A DNA stretch of 64,000 nt from Actinomycetes bacterium (GTDB lineage Bacteria > Actinomycetota > Thermoleophilia > Gaiellales > Gaiellaceae), in contig JANYJX010000042.1 in assembly GCA_025358355.1 (NCBI GenBank), positions 62,001 through 126,000 on the forward strand, written 5' to 3'. The position numbers and the translations under genes are program-made. A model generated the notes under the pieces. That model did not search any database, was not told the DNA's origin, and worked only from the letters and a program-made list of their open reading frames with translations. Below, one piece after another: positions 35,863 through 44,136 of the stretch (position 1 is the stretch's first letter; each line of letters begins with the position of its first letter).

Positions 35863-36575
35863 AACCGGCGTTCTACGCTCTCCGCCCCGGCGGTTGGCGC
35901 GACTACGTGTCGCTGCTCCACCCGCCGTACACGTTGTGGAATCTCGCGAACGTCGTAATCGGCGGCTGCCTCGCTCCGACCGTTCCCTGGGGCCGGCTCG
36001 CGCTGACGGTACTCGCGTTCGGGCTGGCGCTCGGCGTCGGCGCGCACGCGCTCGACGAGCTCAACGGTCGACCCCTGCGCACCCAGATCCCCGGCCCGGT
36101 TCTCGTCGCGCTCGCCGTCGTCTCGGTCGCCGGCGCGTGCGTGATCGGCATTGCGGTTGCGTCACAAACAACCTGGTGGCTGCTCGCATTCGTCGCCGTC
36201 GGCGCCTTCCTCGTGCCGGCGTACAACCTCGAGCTGTTCGGCGGCCGCTTCCACTCGAGCCTGTGGCTCGGCCTCGCGTGGGGAGCGTTCCCCGTGCTGA
36301 CGGCCTATGTCGCGTGCGCCGAGACGATGCGCGTCGAGGCTGTCGTCGCTGCCGGCTGGGCGACGCTGATGGTGCTCGCGCAGCGGACACTCTCGACGCC
36401 TGTGCGGCACGTTCGCCGCGACGTGCGCACCGTCAGCGGCGCCCTCGAGCTGAACGACGGCACGCGCGAGAGCCTGACGCCAGAGAGCCTCGTCGCCGCG
36501 CCCGAAGCCGCAATGCTCCTGCTGGCCGCGGCGACGATCCTGCTCGCGATCGCTCTGGTCGCATTCCGGCTCTAA
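35859..36575 (+). CDS. Polytopic membrane protein, possibly UbiA-like
   Basis: A 238-residue protein with about seven hydrophobic segments. It starts YALRPGGWRDYVSLLHPPYTLWNLANVVIGG and has GVGAHALDELNGRPLRT, reminiscent of an aspartate-containing first motif of UbiA prenyltransferases, though the second DxxxD motif is not evident. Translational coupling to a UbiE-like methyltransferase makes a quinone-related role attractive, but it is unproven. Confidence 0.55.
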   Translation: MKPAFYALRPGGWRDYVSLLHPPYTLWNLANVVIGGCLAPTVPWGRLALTVLAFGLALGVGAHALDELNGRPLRTQIPGPVLVALAVVSVAGACVIGIAVASQTTWWLLAFVAVGAFLVPAYNLELFGGRFHSSLWLGLAWGAFPVLTAYVACAETMRVEAVVAAGWATLMVLAQRTLSTPVRHVRRDVRTVSGALELNDGTRESLTPESLVAAPEAAMLLLAAATILLAIALVAFRL

Positions 36576-36585
36576 AGTGGGCGTC

Positions 36586-37530
36586 GTGCTCGTCTGGATC
36601 CTGGCCGGCAGTCTCGGCGGCGCCCTCGTTCTCGCGGCGGCGCTCTGGCTCGCCCTCACACGCGCACGCACGCGAGCCACCGCGACCGACGCGCTCGTCA
36701 CAGCCGCCCGCACGTCGTTACGCGAAACCGTCGAGGAGGAGACCGCGAAGCACGCCGACGAAATCCGACGCGTTCTCGCGCGCGAACGGGCCGAGTCGAT
36801 CTCGGCGCTCGCGCTCGAGGAGCGCAAGTTGGCCGACACGCACCGCGGCGAGTTCGCCGCACGCGAGCGCCAGGCAGGGGAACAACTCGCCGGGACGCTC
36901 ACGGCCGTCGAACGGCGCGTCGACGAACGGCTGCGCTCCTTCGTCGACGATCTCGACCGCTCGCAGCGGCACGTCGAGGCGCAACTCGCCAAGCTGGAGC
37001 AACGCCACCGCGAGGCGATCACCAGTGTCGAGCAGCGGATCACGGCCGAGGCCGCCGATCTCGGTTCGACCGCCGACGAGCAGCGCAAGACCGTCATTCG
37101 GCTGCGCGAAGAGCTCGAGCGCGCCGCCGGGCAGGCGGTTACCGAGGCGCTCGACGAGCTCGAGAGCCACACCGCCGAGCGCCGACGCTCGATCGCCGAC
37201 ATCACCGAGCGGCTGCGCGCACGCGAGACTGCCCTCGCCGAAGGCATCGAAAGGGCCGAGACCGACGCGCGCGGACGGCTCGAAGTGGAGTTCATCGAGT
37301 TCGAGCGACGCCAGACGGAACGCATCGGCCGGGTGCTCGAACGCGAGCTCGAACGCCATGTCCAAGTTGCGAGCGTCGCGTTCGACGAGCGGATGCGCGA
37401 CCTGCGTGAAGAGTCGGCCACGCGGCTCGCCCGCGAGCTCGACCGCGCCGTCGAGTTGCTCGGCCGCGAGGAGCTCGTTCGCCGGGTCGAAGGCGCATCG
37501 CCAACAAATCGGCGGCAGGAAGCGTCGTAG
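36586..37530 (+). CDS. Membrane-anchored long coiled-coil protein
   Basis: One N-terminal membrane helix (WILAGSLGGALVLAAALWLALT) is followed by about 280 residues of almost continuous charged heptad sequence (ERAESISALALEERKLADTH; RRSIADITERLRARETALAE). The layout resembles RmuC-like or divisome-type scaffolds but no RmuC nuclease domain is present. TAAAGT (36573-36578) is seven bases before the GTG at 36586, favouring it over a GTG at 36577 lying inside the hexamer. 314 residues. Confidence 0.7.
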   Translation: MLVWILAGSLGGALVLAAALWLALTRARTRATATDALVTAARTSLRETVEEETAKHADEIRRVLARERAESISALALEERKLADTHRGEFAARERQAGEQLAGTLTAVERRVDERLRSFVDDLDRSQRHVEAQLAKLEQRHREAITSVEQRITAEAADLGSTADEQRKTVIRLREELERAAGQAVTEALDELESHTAERRRSIADITERLRARETALAEGIERAETDARGRLEVEFIEFERRQTERIGRVLERELERHVQVASVAFDERMRDLREESATRLARELDRAVELLGREELVRRVEGASPTNRRQEAS

Positions 37531-37568
37531 GGAGCACGAATCTTCGCGAGACCTGCTTTCCGCAAACC

Positions 37569-37778
37569 ATGTCTGAGATCACCGAAACCCAACTCGAGGA
37601 CACCCGCCCCAACGAACAGGCGAAGGTGGAGAGCTGGCGCCTCCACATCCTGATCGAGGCGGGCTTCCCGCTGCCGCTCGCCGAGAAGCTCGCGGTCAGC
37701 GAGGCTGATCTGCACGAGTGCGTCGACCTGCTCCGCCAGGGCTGCAGCCCGGCCACGGCTGCCGAGATCCTGCTCTAG
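37569..37778 (+). CDS. Small hypothetical protein before xseA
   Basis: A 69-residue soluble protein: disordered start (MSEITETQLEDTRPNEQ) then a compact helical domain (LHILIEAGFPLPLAEKLAVSEADLHECVDLLRQG) that looks like a small helix-hairpin domain. It stands between the coiled-coil gene and xseA; no function is recognised. Confidence 0.65.
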   Translation: MSEITETQLEDTRPNEQAKVESWRLHILIEAGFPLPLAEKLAVSEADLHECVDLLRQGCSPATAAEILL

Positions 37779-37812
37779 AGCTCCGTCCGTTCAGCCTGCG
37801 TAGGCTGGCGGC

Positions 37813-38970
37813 GTGTCTAAGGTCGAGGCGACCGTCTACGGCGACCGCAAGGTCTTCGCCGTCTCCGCGTTCAATCGTGGCATAGCCGGCTGGCTCGCGA
37901 AGCTGCCCGAGGTCTGGGTCGAAGGCGAGGTCACCGAGCTGCGCCGCAACGATGCGTGGGCGATCTGCTTTCTCACACTGAAGGATCCCGAGACCGGCGC
38001 GACGCTCTCTGTGACGATGTCGCGCAAGCGGTTCGACGCGCTCGGACTCGGTCTGGCGGACGGCGAGCGAGTTCACATCCAGGGTCGCGCAGAGTTGTAC
38101 GAGGCGAAAGGCGCGCTGACCTTTCGGGCGACGACCGTCGAGCGCTTCGGCCTCGGCGACCATCTCGCCGCGCTCGAACGACTCAAGCGCACGCTCGCGG
38201 CCGAAGGCTTGTTCGCCGCCGAGCGCAAGCGGCCGCTGCCGAAGTTCCCGTGCGCGGTCGGGTTGCTCACGGGCGCGGACGCCGCCGCACGAGGAGACAT
38301 CGTCGCGGCGATCACCGCGCGTTTCCCGCCCGCCTGGATCGTCGTCGCAGAGACGCGCGTGCAAGGCGACTCGGCGGCGGCGGGCATCGTCAAGTCGCTG
38401 ACGGCGCTCGCGGCGCACCCGGCCGTCGACGTCGTGATCGTGTCGCGCGGCGGTGGCAGCTTCGAAGATCTGCTCCCGTTCAGCGACGAGCGCGTCGTCC
38501 GTGCTATCGCCGCGTGCCCGGTCCCCGTCGTCTCGGCGGTCGGGCACGAGCAGGACACACCACTCTGCGACCTGGCCGCCGACGTACGCGCGTCGACGCC
38601 AACTGCGGCCGCACGCCTGGTCGTCCCCGACTACGACGAGCTGGTCGCCAGGCTCGCCCACTCCCGCGATCGCCTTGGCGCGGGCGTTCGCCGCATCGCG
38701 ACACGCGACCGTGAACAGCTCGAACGTAGTGCCGTTCGGCTGCGCGCAGCGCCTCGCTTGCTTCTCGAACGACGCCGAGCCACGCTCGTCGCGAGCGGTG
38801 GGCGCCTGCGCGTGCTCTCGCCGCTGGCCACGCTCGAGCGCGGCTACGCGATCGCGCGCTCCGGCGCGGCTGTCCTGCGCGCTGCGAGCGATGCGCAGAT
38901 CGGGGCGCGAGTCGACATCCAGCTCGCCGCCGGCTCGCTCGCAACGCGAGTCGAGAAAGTCACTCCATGA
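37813..38970 (+). CDS. xseA: Exodeoxyribonuclease VII large subunit
   Basis: A 385-residue protein, slightly short for the family. An N-terminal OB fold (VWVEGEVTELRRNDAWAICFLTLKD) is followed by the catalytic region: PKFPCAVGLLTGADAAARGDI, VIVSRGGGSFEDLLPFSDERVVRAIAACPVPVVSAVGHEQDTPLCDLAAD with the conserved GHE.D..L.D, and a coiled C-terminal part. With XseB it degrades single-stranded DNA. TAGGCT (37801-37806) is exactly six bases before the GTG start. It overlaps xseB by ATGA. Confidence 0.96.
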   Translation: MSKVEATVYGDRKVFAVSAFNRGIAGWLAKLPEVWVEGEVTELRRNDAWAICFLTLKDPETGATLSVTMSRKRFDALGLGLADGERVHIQGRAELYEAKGALTFRATTVERFGLGDHLAALERLKRTLAAEGLFAAERKRPLPKFPCAVGLLTGADAAARGDIVAAITARFPPAWIVVAETRVQGDSAAAGIVKSLTALAAHPAVDVVIVSRGGGSFEDLLPFSDERVVRAIAACPVPVVSAVGHEQDTPLCDLAADVRASTPTAAARLVVPDYDELVARLAHSRDRLGAGVRRIATRDREQLERSAVRLRAAPRLLLERRRATLVASGGRLRVLSPLATLERGYAIARSGAAVLRAASDAQIGARVDIQLAAGSLATRVEKVTP

Positions 38971-39161
38971 GCGAGGAATCAACGTTCGAGGAGGGGCAGA
39001 AAGAGCTCGATGAGATCGTCGGCCGCCTCGAGCGCGGTGACGTCCCGATCGACGACGCGATTGCCCTCTGGCGCCGCGGCGAGGCGCTCTACCGCAGCTG
39101 CGTCGCACTGCTTGACGCAGCCGAGGGCAGGATCGACGAGCTGTCTTGCGCTCCCGAGTAG
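38967..39161 (+). CDS. xseB: Exodeoxyribonuclease VII small subunit
   Basis: A 64-residue protein with the family signature TFEEGQKELDEIVGRLERGDVPIDDAIALWRRGEALY: two helices that bind the XseA coiled coil. The ATG lies in a four-base overlap with xseA. Confidence 0.94.
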   Translation: MSEESTFEEGQKELDEIVGRLERGDVPIDDAIALWRRGEALYRSCVALLDAAEGRIDELSCAPE

Positions 39162-39193
39162 AACTTCGTGCGCCGATCGTCTTGACTACTCGG

Positions 39194-39754
39194 ATGGAGC
39201 CACCCTCGGACAGCGCGTTGGTCGCCGCGTGCCTCGCCGGCGAGCAAGCCGCGTGGAACGAGCTCGTCGAGCGTTTCTCCCGCTACGTCTTCGCAATCGC
39301 GACGCAGGCGTTCCGGCTTTCGCAGACTGACGCCGAGGATGTCTTCCAGGACGTCTTCGCGCGGATCTACGAGCGTCTCGGCACGCTTCGCGACGCGGAA
39401 GCGTTGCGGCCGTGGATCGCCCAACTCACTCGCCGCGAGTGCATCGACCGGCTGCGGAAGGCAACGCGCGAGGCGCCCGTCGAAGAACTGCCGGAGGAAA
39501 TCGAGAGCGCGATCGACAACGTCGAGGACGCCTTCGACGTACGCGCCGAGCTCGCCGCTCTCTCCGAGGAATGCCAGGCCGTCCTCGACCGCTTCTTCTG
39601 CCGGGACGAGAGCTATCGCACAATCGGCGAGGCGCTCGATCTGCCCCCCGGCACTATTGCAAGCCGCATTTCGCGCTGCCTCGCGCGCCTGCGCCAGCGG
39701 ATCGAGGGAAGAAATCTCACGGCTGCCGCGTCCAGTGAGCGGAGAGATCGATGA
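39194..39754 (+). CDS. ECF-type RNA polymerase sigma factor
   Basis: A 186-residue sigma-70 family protein with region 2 (AWNELVERFSRYVFAIATQAFRL; DAEDVFQDVFARIYERLGTLRD; LRPWIAQLTRRECIDRLRK) and region 4 (ECQAVLDRFFCRDESYRTIGEALDLPPGTIASRISRCLARLRQ). The ATG at 39194 begins the homologous part. Upstream, GAAC (about 39162) and CGTC (39178-39181) could be a weak ECF promoter, hinting at autoregulation. The following gene overlaps by ATGA, the usual place of an anti-sigma or regulator gene. First gene of a five-gene coupled operon. Confidence 0.9.
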   Translation: MEPPSDSALVAACLAGEQAAWNELVERFSRYVFAIATQAFRLSQTDAEDVFQDVFARIYERLGTLRDAEALRPWIAQLTRRECIDRLRKATREAPVEELPEEIESAIDNVEDAFDVRAELAALSEECQAVLDRFFCRDESYRTIGEALDLPPGTIASRISRCLARLRQRIEGRNLTAAASSERRDR

Positions 39755-40002
39755 GACACTATGACGAAGAGCGAATCGGTGAGCTGCTGCGGGCACTGCC
39801 CCCGGCACCGGCAGGCTACGTGGCGGCAGCGCAGGAGCTGCCCCGTGCGCGGGCCGAGATCGACGGCCTCGTCGGGCGCGCAAAGACCGATGTCGCTTTC
39901 CGCGCTGCGCTCCTCGCCGACCTCGAGGCTGCGCTGCTCGCAGAGGGCGTCGAGCCGCGACCGGCACTCGTCGATCTCCTCCGCCGACGCGTCACCGAGT
40001 GA
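39751..40002 (+). CDS. Small protein coupled to the ECF sigma factor
   Basis: An 83-residue soluble protein (MRHYDEERIGELLRALPPAPAGYV..ELPRARAEIDGLVGRAKTDVAF). It overlaps the sigma gene by ATGA and the next gene by GTGA. Position suggests an anti-sigma or co-factor role, but it has no Zn-binding HxxxCxxC motif and no membrane segment, so that is a guess. The ALPPAPAGYVAAAQELP stretch resembles the short linker found at the start of some anti-sigma-like proteins. Confidence 0.62.
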   Translation: MRHYDEERIGELLRALPPAPAGYVAAAQELPRARAEIDGLVGRAKTDVAFRAALLADLEAALLAEGVEPRPALVDLLRRRVTE

Positions 40003-40583
40003 GCTCTGGCGGCAACGATGGCGGCGATCTGCTCGCGCTTCGACTCGACGAATTCCTCGACGCGTTGGCCGCGACCACACCGGTGCCCGCGAGCGGCGTT
40101 GCCGCAGCCGTCGTCGGCGCGATGGCCGCCGAGCTGGTGGCGATGACAGCGCGAACAACGACCGGCTGGGGCGACTCGGCCGGCGTCGCGGCACAGGCTC
40201 GCGCGCTCGCGTCGCGACTGCGCCCGCTTGCCGCGGCCGACGCCGCCGCATTCGCCCGCGTTCTCGAGCTGCGCGCGGACGCGAACCTGGACCCGCGCGA
40301 CCTCGGCCCGGCACTCGAACGCGCGGCCGACATTCCGCTCCAGATCGCCGACGCATGCGCCGCGACAGCCGAGCTGGCCGCGCTCGCCGCGGAACGCGCC
40401 GTCGGGCACGAGCGCGCCGACGCCGTGGCCGCGGCAGCACTCGCCGAAGGAGCAACCTGCGCCGCCGCGGCGCTCGTCCTCGCGAACCTCACAACGGTCA
40501 CCGGCGACGCGCGATCCTCCCACGCCGACAAGCTCGTTCACATCGCGGCAGCGGCTCGTCAGCGAGCACTCGAGGCCACGTGA
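39999..40583 (+). CDS. Cyclodeaminase/cyclohydrolase (FTCD C-terminal) family protein
   Basis: A 194-residue helical protein beginning LRLDEFLDALAATTPVPASGVAAAVVGAMAAELVAM, the glycine/alanine-rich opening of the FTCD_C fold, and ending with helices like ADAVAAAALAEGATCAAAALVLANL. The family includes formiminotetrahydrofolate cyclodeaminase and methenyl-THF cyclohydrolase; no folate partner gene is here, so the reaction is open. The GTG overlaps the 83-aa gene by GTGA and its stop overlaps the subtilase start. Confidence 0.78.
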   Translation: MSSGGNDGGDLLALRLDEFLDALAATTPVPASGVAAAVVGAMAAELVAMTARTTTGWGDSAGVAAQARALASRLRPLAAADAAAFARVLELRADANLDPRDLGPALERAADIPLQIADACAATAELAALAAERAVGHERADAVAAAALAEGATCAAAALVLANLTTVTGDARSSHADKLVHIAAAARQRALEAT

Positions 40584-41395
40584 GTGAGGCCGTCCCCGCC
40601 TGGAGCCTTCCGGCCGCGGGCGTGGCCGGGATAGCGCTGACAAACATGTGGCCTGAGCCCCCAACGCGCGAATGGGCCTTCGGCGGGTCGACGGGCGCGG
40701 GCGCTCGGGTCTGCATACTCGACAGCGGCGTCGACGCCTCACACCCGCTCGTGGCGCCGCTCGACAGCGCGGTCGCCGTCGAGCTCGGCGACGACGGCGA
40801 GATCAGCATCGTGCCCGACGAGCTCGGCGATGTGTGCGGGCACGGCACTGCGTGCGCAGGAGTCGTGCGCTCGATCGCGCCGGACTGCTCGCTGCACAGC
40901 GTCCGCGTGCTCGGCGCGGGCGCGACGGGCAGTGGCGAGCTGATCCTCGCCGGGCTGCGTCATGCCGTCGAGCAGGGCTTCGATGTCATCAACCTGAGTC
41001 TCTCGACGACGAAGAAACGGTTCGCCGAGACGCTCCACGACCTCGCCGACGGCGCGTACTTCCGCCGGACTCTGCTCGTCGCCGCGGCGCACAACATGCC
41101 GGTCGAGAGCTATCCGTGGCGGTTCTCCTCGGTCATCTCCGTCGGCAGCCACGAGGAGGACGATCCGCTCGTCTGGTACGCAAACCCGTCGCCGCCCGTC
41201 GAGTTCTTCGCCCGCGGCGTCGACGTCAATGTCGCGTGGCCAGGCGGTGGAACAATGCGCTGCACGGGGAACAGCTTCGCCGCCCCGAACGTCGCCGCTC
41301 TCTGCGCCCTCGCGCTCGCGAAGCACCCCGAGCTGACGGCACCGCAAGTGAAGAGCCTTCTCTACCTCACCGCCACCAACACCCAAGGAGCGTGA
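40580..41395 (+). CDS. Subtilisin-like S8 serine peptidase without signal peptide
   Basis: A 271-residue minimal subtilase with an intact triad: Asp48 (VCILDSGVDASHP), His88 (CGHGTACAGV), Ser232 (GNSFAAPNVAA), and oxyanion Asn172 (VAAAHNMP). The N-terminus (SEAVPAWSLPAAGVAGIAL) is not a signal sequence and there is no inhibitor propeptide, so it should be cytoplasmic, as in peptidases that mature ribosomal peptides or act in signalling. The GTG lies in a GTGA overlap; three bases separate it from the GAF gene. About 730 bases downstream lies the gene for a 63-aa repeat peptide. Confidence 0.9.
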   Translation: MSEAVPAWSLPAAGVAGIALTNMWPEPPTREWAFGGSTGAGARVCILDSGVDASHPLVAPLDSAVAVELGDDGEISIVPDELGDVCGHGTACAGVVRSIAPDCSLHSVRVLGAGATGSGELILAGLRHAVEQGFDVINLSLSTTKKRFAETLHDLADGAYFRRTLLVAAAHNMPVESYPWRFSSVISVGSHEEDDPLVWYANPSPPVEFFARGVDVNVAWPGGGTMRCTGNSFAAPNVAALCALALAKHPELTAPQVKSLLYLTATNTQGA

Positions 41396-41398
41396 GCG

Positions 41399-42034
41399 AT
41401 GGACGAGGACGGATTCCGCGCGGCGGTCGCCGCAGGGACGCTCGGCAGCGAGGAGCAGCACCGTGCGTTGCTCCAGTCGATCGTGGATGTCGCACGCGCT
41501 ATCTTCGGGGCGAAGGCGTCCTCTATCTTCCTGTTCGACGAGGCGACCGAGGAGCTCGTTTTCGAGGCGGTCTCGGGCGAGGGCGAAGGCGACCTCGTCG
41601 GGATGCGCCTGCCGGCGAGCACGGGCATCTCCGGTTGGGTACTGGTGACACGCCAACCGCTCGCGATCGACGACCTCGCCAACGACCCTCGCTACGTGCG
41701 CAGCGTCGGCGAGCAGACGGGCTACGTGCCGAACGCGATGATGGTGGTGCCACTCCTGCACGGCGAGGCCGTCCTCGGCACGCTCTCGGTTCTCGATCCC
41801 CCTGAGGGAACACGCTTCGGTGTCGCGGAGATGGACTTGCTCGGGCTGTTCGCGGCGCAGGCCGCGATCGGGCTCGACCTGCTCCAGCGTGCCCGTCGTG
41901 CCCACGACATCCTCGCTAACGATCGCTCTACAGCCGCAGTGGTCGCGCGTGTCGCGGCGGCTCTCGACAGGCGCGACGACGACGCCGGCACGAGGCTGCT
42001 GACCGCCCTCGAGTCTCTCCTCGAGCAGCAATAG
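41399..42034 (+). CDS. GAF-domain protein
   Basis: A 211-residue soluble protein with one GAF domain (about 25-165): ALLQSIVDVARAIFGAKASSIFLFDEATEELVFEAVSG, LPASTGISGWVLVTRQPLAIDDLANDPRY, and AMMVVPLLHGEAVLGTLSVLD. A helical tail of about 45 residues follows. GAF domains bind small molecules such as cyclic nucleotides; no output domain is attached. It is the last gene of the sigma-factor operon and is followed by a hairpin terminator. Confidence 0.9.
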   Translation: MDEDGFRAAVAAGTLGSEEQHRALLQSIVDVARAIFGAKASSIFLFDEATEELVFEAVSGEGEGDLVGMRLPASTGISGWVLVTRQPLAIDDLANDPRYVRSVGEQTGYVPNAMMVVPLLHGEAVLGTLSVLDPPEGTRFGVAEMDLLGLFAAQAAIGLDLLQRARRAHDILANDRSTAAVVARVAAALDRRDDDAGTRLLTALESLLEQQ

Positions 42035-42061
42035 AACCGGGGCCTGCTCAGGCCCCGGTTC
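42034..42061 (+). terminator. Hairpin at the end of the sigma-factor operon
   Basis: GAACCGGGGCC (42034-42044) and its exact complement GGCCCCGGTTC (42051-42061) enclose TGCTCA. It starts inside the GAF stop codon; no U-tract follows. Confidence 0.7.
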
Positions 42062-42125
42062 AGTGCTTCACAGCGATTCGACGTCCTACGGAGGCGCGAA
42101 TGCGCGATGCGACTCCAGTGACGAG

Positions 42126-42317
42126 CTAGTTCTTGAGCTGGTTCTTCAGCTGGTCGGCGACTCCGCCCGTCTTGAGCATGTGGAGCTCGAAGTCGTCAGC
42201 CTCGCCCGTGTCGCCAACCTCAGCGTCCGGCTCCGGCTCGACCGTCTCGCCCGTCTTGTGCAGGTGCAGCTCGAAGTCGGGATCGGTCGGCTTATGCATC
42301 TCGCGCTCGTCGGACAT
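42126..42317 (-). CDS. 63-aa peptide with two DFELH-x2-KTG repeats (possible RiPP precursor)
   Basis: An acidic 63-residue peptide. DFELHLHKTG at 14-23 is repeated as DFELHMLKTG at 42-51, period 28, joined by an acidic linker (ETVEPEPDAEVGDTGEAD); the end is GGVADQLKNQLKN. There is no signal peptide or membrane segment. An AGAGGAG Shine-Dalgarno six bases before the ATG is strong for this genome, indicating high expression. GG after the second repeat could be a processing site. Its neighbours (signal-less subtilase, MFS-cNMP transporter, ECF sigma) fit a modified, exported peptide, but no modifying enzyme is evident. Function unknown. Confidence 0.72.
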   Translation of the reverse strand: MSDEREMHKPTDPDFELHLHKTGETVEPEPDAEVGDTGEADDFELHMLKTGGVADQLKNQLKN

Positions 42318-42334
42318 TTCGTGCTCCTCTCGTA

Positions 42335-42358
42335 GACGGAAAATAGGAGTGCGGTTCC
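42335..42358 (-). promoter_or_regulatory. ECF-like promoter of the repeat-peptide gene
   Basis: On the minus strand GGAAC (42358-42354), 15 bases, then CGTC (42338-42335). This is the typical -35/-10 pair of ECF sigma promoters. The predicted start near 42328 leaves a short leader that just includes AGGAG. Confidence 0.45.
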
Positions 42359-42457
42359 TACCGCTCGATCACTAGACGCGCGACCGCAGGGAAATCTTCC
42401 CACTCCGCGGGCAGATTGTAAAACCGCGCGTCGGAGCCGATGTGGGAAGCTCGCGCG

Positions 42458-44104
42458 ATGCATTCCTTCTCGCAGCGAGTGGCCGCACAGACGCGACCGC
42501 TGATCGAGACGTTCCGAAACGCAGACATGCGACGGCTACAACTCGCATGGCTCGGCTCGATTCTCGGCAGTGGGGCGTACTACGTCGCGCTCGCCGTGTA
42601 CGCGTACGCGCACGGCGGCGCGGGCGCCGTCGCGCTCGTTGGCGTGCTCCAGATGATCCCGGCGGCAATCGCGGCGCCATTCACCGCGGGGCTCGCCGAT
42701 CGCTTCCCGCGACGACTGGTGATGGTCGGGGCGGACACGGCTCGCGCAGCGCTGATGATCGCCATAGCCGCGACGATCGGGGCCGGCGGGTCGTCGTGGG
42801 TCGTGTACGCAATCCTCACGGTCTCCTCGATTGCGGGCACACCGTTCCGACCGGCGCAGGCCGCGCTGCTGCCGACGCTCGCGCAGACGCCGGCCGAGTT
42901 GACCGCGGCGAACGTGACGTCGAGCACCTTCGAGAGCGTCGGCTACTTCGCGGGGCCCGCGATCGGCGGCTTCCTGCTGGCCGCGACGAACGCGGAGACG
43001 GTCTTCGCGCTGAATGCCGTGAGCTTCGTCTGGTCGGCGCTGCTCGTCATGGGGGTCCGCGCCACCGAGCCAGTCGCCAGCCGCGAACCTTCCGAAGACG
43101 GGCAACCCGCGGGCGGAGGCGGCGGCGCGCTGGCCGGCTTCCGGACGATGCGCGGTAGCCGCGACGCCAAGCTCCTGGTCACGCTCTACGCAGGCCAGAC
43201 GCTCGTGGCCGGCGCGCTTGGGGTATTCGTCGTCGTCACCGCGCTGGAACTGCTCCATGGCAGCGCACGGACGGTCGGGACGCTGGAAGCAGCGATCGGC
43301 GCCGGTGGCCTGATCGGCGGCGTCGTTGCGGTCGCCCTCGCCGCACGGCAGCGGCTGGCGGCCGATCTCGCGTTTGGCCTCGCGCTCTTCGGCGCCCCCT
43401 TTCTCGCGATCGCCGCGTGGCCGCGACTTGCGCCGGCGATCGCAGGTCTCGTCATTCTCGGGATCGGCAACTCGCTCGTCGACATCTCTGCGATCACGCT
43501 GCTCCAGCGAATCGTCCCGGACGAGGTTCTCGGCCGTGTGCTCGGGCTCGTGCAAGGGCTGCTGCTCGGCTCGCTCGGCATCGGCGCCGCGCTCGCACCG
43601 CTGCTGATCCACGCCTTCGGTGCGCGAACTGCGCTTGTCGCGACCGGCGTGTTCCTGCCCGCTCTGGCGCTCGCCGCCTTGCCGCTCCTCGCGAAGCTCG
43701 ACGCGCCGGAGCCCGCGTCGGTCGACCTCCTCCGCGGCGTCGAGATTCTTGCGCCTCTAGCCCCGGCCACCCTCGACCGGCTCGCGCGCTCGCTGATCGA
43801 AGTGCGCATCGCAGCCGGAACCGAGATCATTCGCAAGGGAGACCCGGGCGACCGCTTCTACGTGATCGAGGACGGCGAGGTCGAAGTCGAGGGCAAAGTC
43901 CTCGCGCGCGGCTCGTCGTTCGGTGAAATCGCTCTCCTGCGCGACGTGCCGCGCACGGCCACCGTGACCGCGCGCACCGAGGTACTGTTGCGCGCGCTCG
44001 AGCGGAGCGACTTCCTACGCGCCGTGACCGAGCACGCGGCCAGCACCTCGGCGGCCGACGCGATCATCGCGCGGCGACTGGGCGATCTACGCGCGGACTT
44101 GTGA
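42458..44104 (+). CDS. MFS transporter fused to a cyclic-nucleotide-binding domain
   Basis: A 548-residue protein. Residues about 25-425 form a twelve-helix MFS exporter of the DHA3/enterobactin-exporter type (GLADRFPRRLVMVGAD between helices 2 and 3). The last 120 residues are a cNMP-binding domain: LLRGVEILAPLAPATLDRLA, GTEIIRKGDPGDRFYVIEDGEVEV, and the phosphate cassette GSSFGEIALLRDVPRTATVTA with the Gly-Glu..Arg signature. Transport is probably gated by a cyclic nucleotide. It diverges from the repeat-peptide gene, making it a candidate exporter for the processed peptide. An upstream GTG (42440) is less likely as start. Confidence 0.9.
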   Translation: MHSFSQRVAAQTRPLIETFRNADMRRLQLAWLGSILGSGAYYVALAVYAYAHGGAGAVALVGVLQMIPAAIAAPFTAGLADRFPRRLVMVGADTARAALMIAIAATIGAGGSSWVVYAILTVSSIAGTPFRPAQAALLPTLAQTPAELTAANVTSSTFESVGYFAGPAIGGFLLAATNAETVFALNAVSFVWSALLVMGVRATEPVASREPSEDGQPAGGGGGALAGFRTMRGSRDAKLLVTLYAGQTLVAGALGVFVVVTALELLHGSARTVGTLEAAIGAGGLIGGVVAVALAARQRLAADLAFGLALFGAPFLAIAAWPRLAPAIAGLVILGIGNSLVDISAITLLQRIVPDEVLGRVLGLVQGLLLGSLGIGAALAPLLIHAFGARTALVATGVFLPALALAALPLLAKLDAPEPASVDLLRGVEILAPLAPATLDRLARSLIEVRIAAGTEIIRKGDPGDRFYVIEDGEVEVEGKVLARGSSFGEIALLRDVPRTATVTARTEVLLRALERSDFLRAVTEHAASTSAADAIIARRLGDLRADL

Positions 44105-44136
44105 CAAAGGACGCAGGAGCGGCATAGAATGCGCCG

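Noticed and set aside
37696-39108. Minus-strand frame of about 470 codons opposite xseA/xseB
   Set aside because: xseA and xseB are certain; the opposite frame has no recognisable domain.
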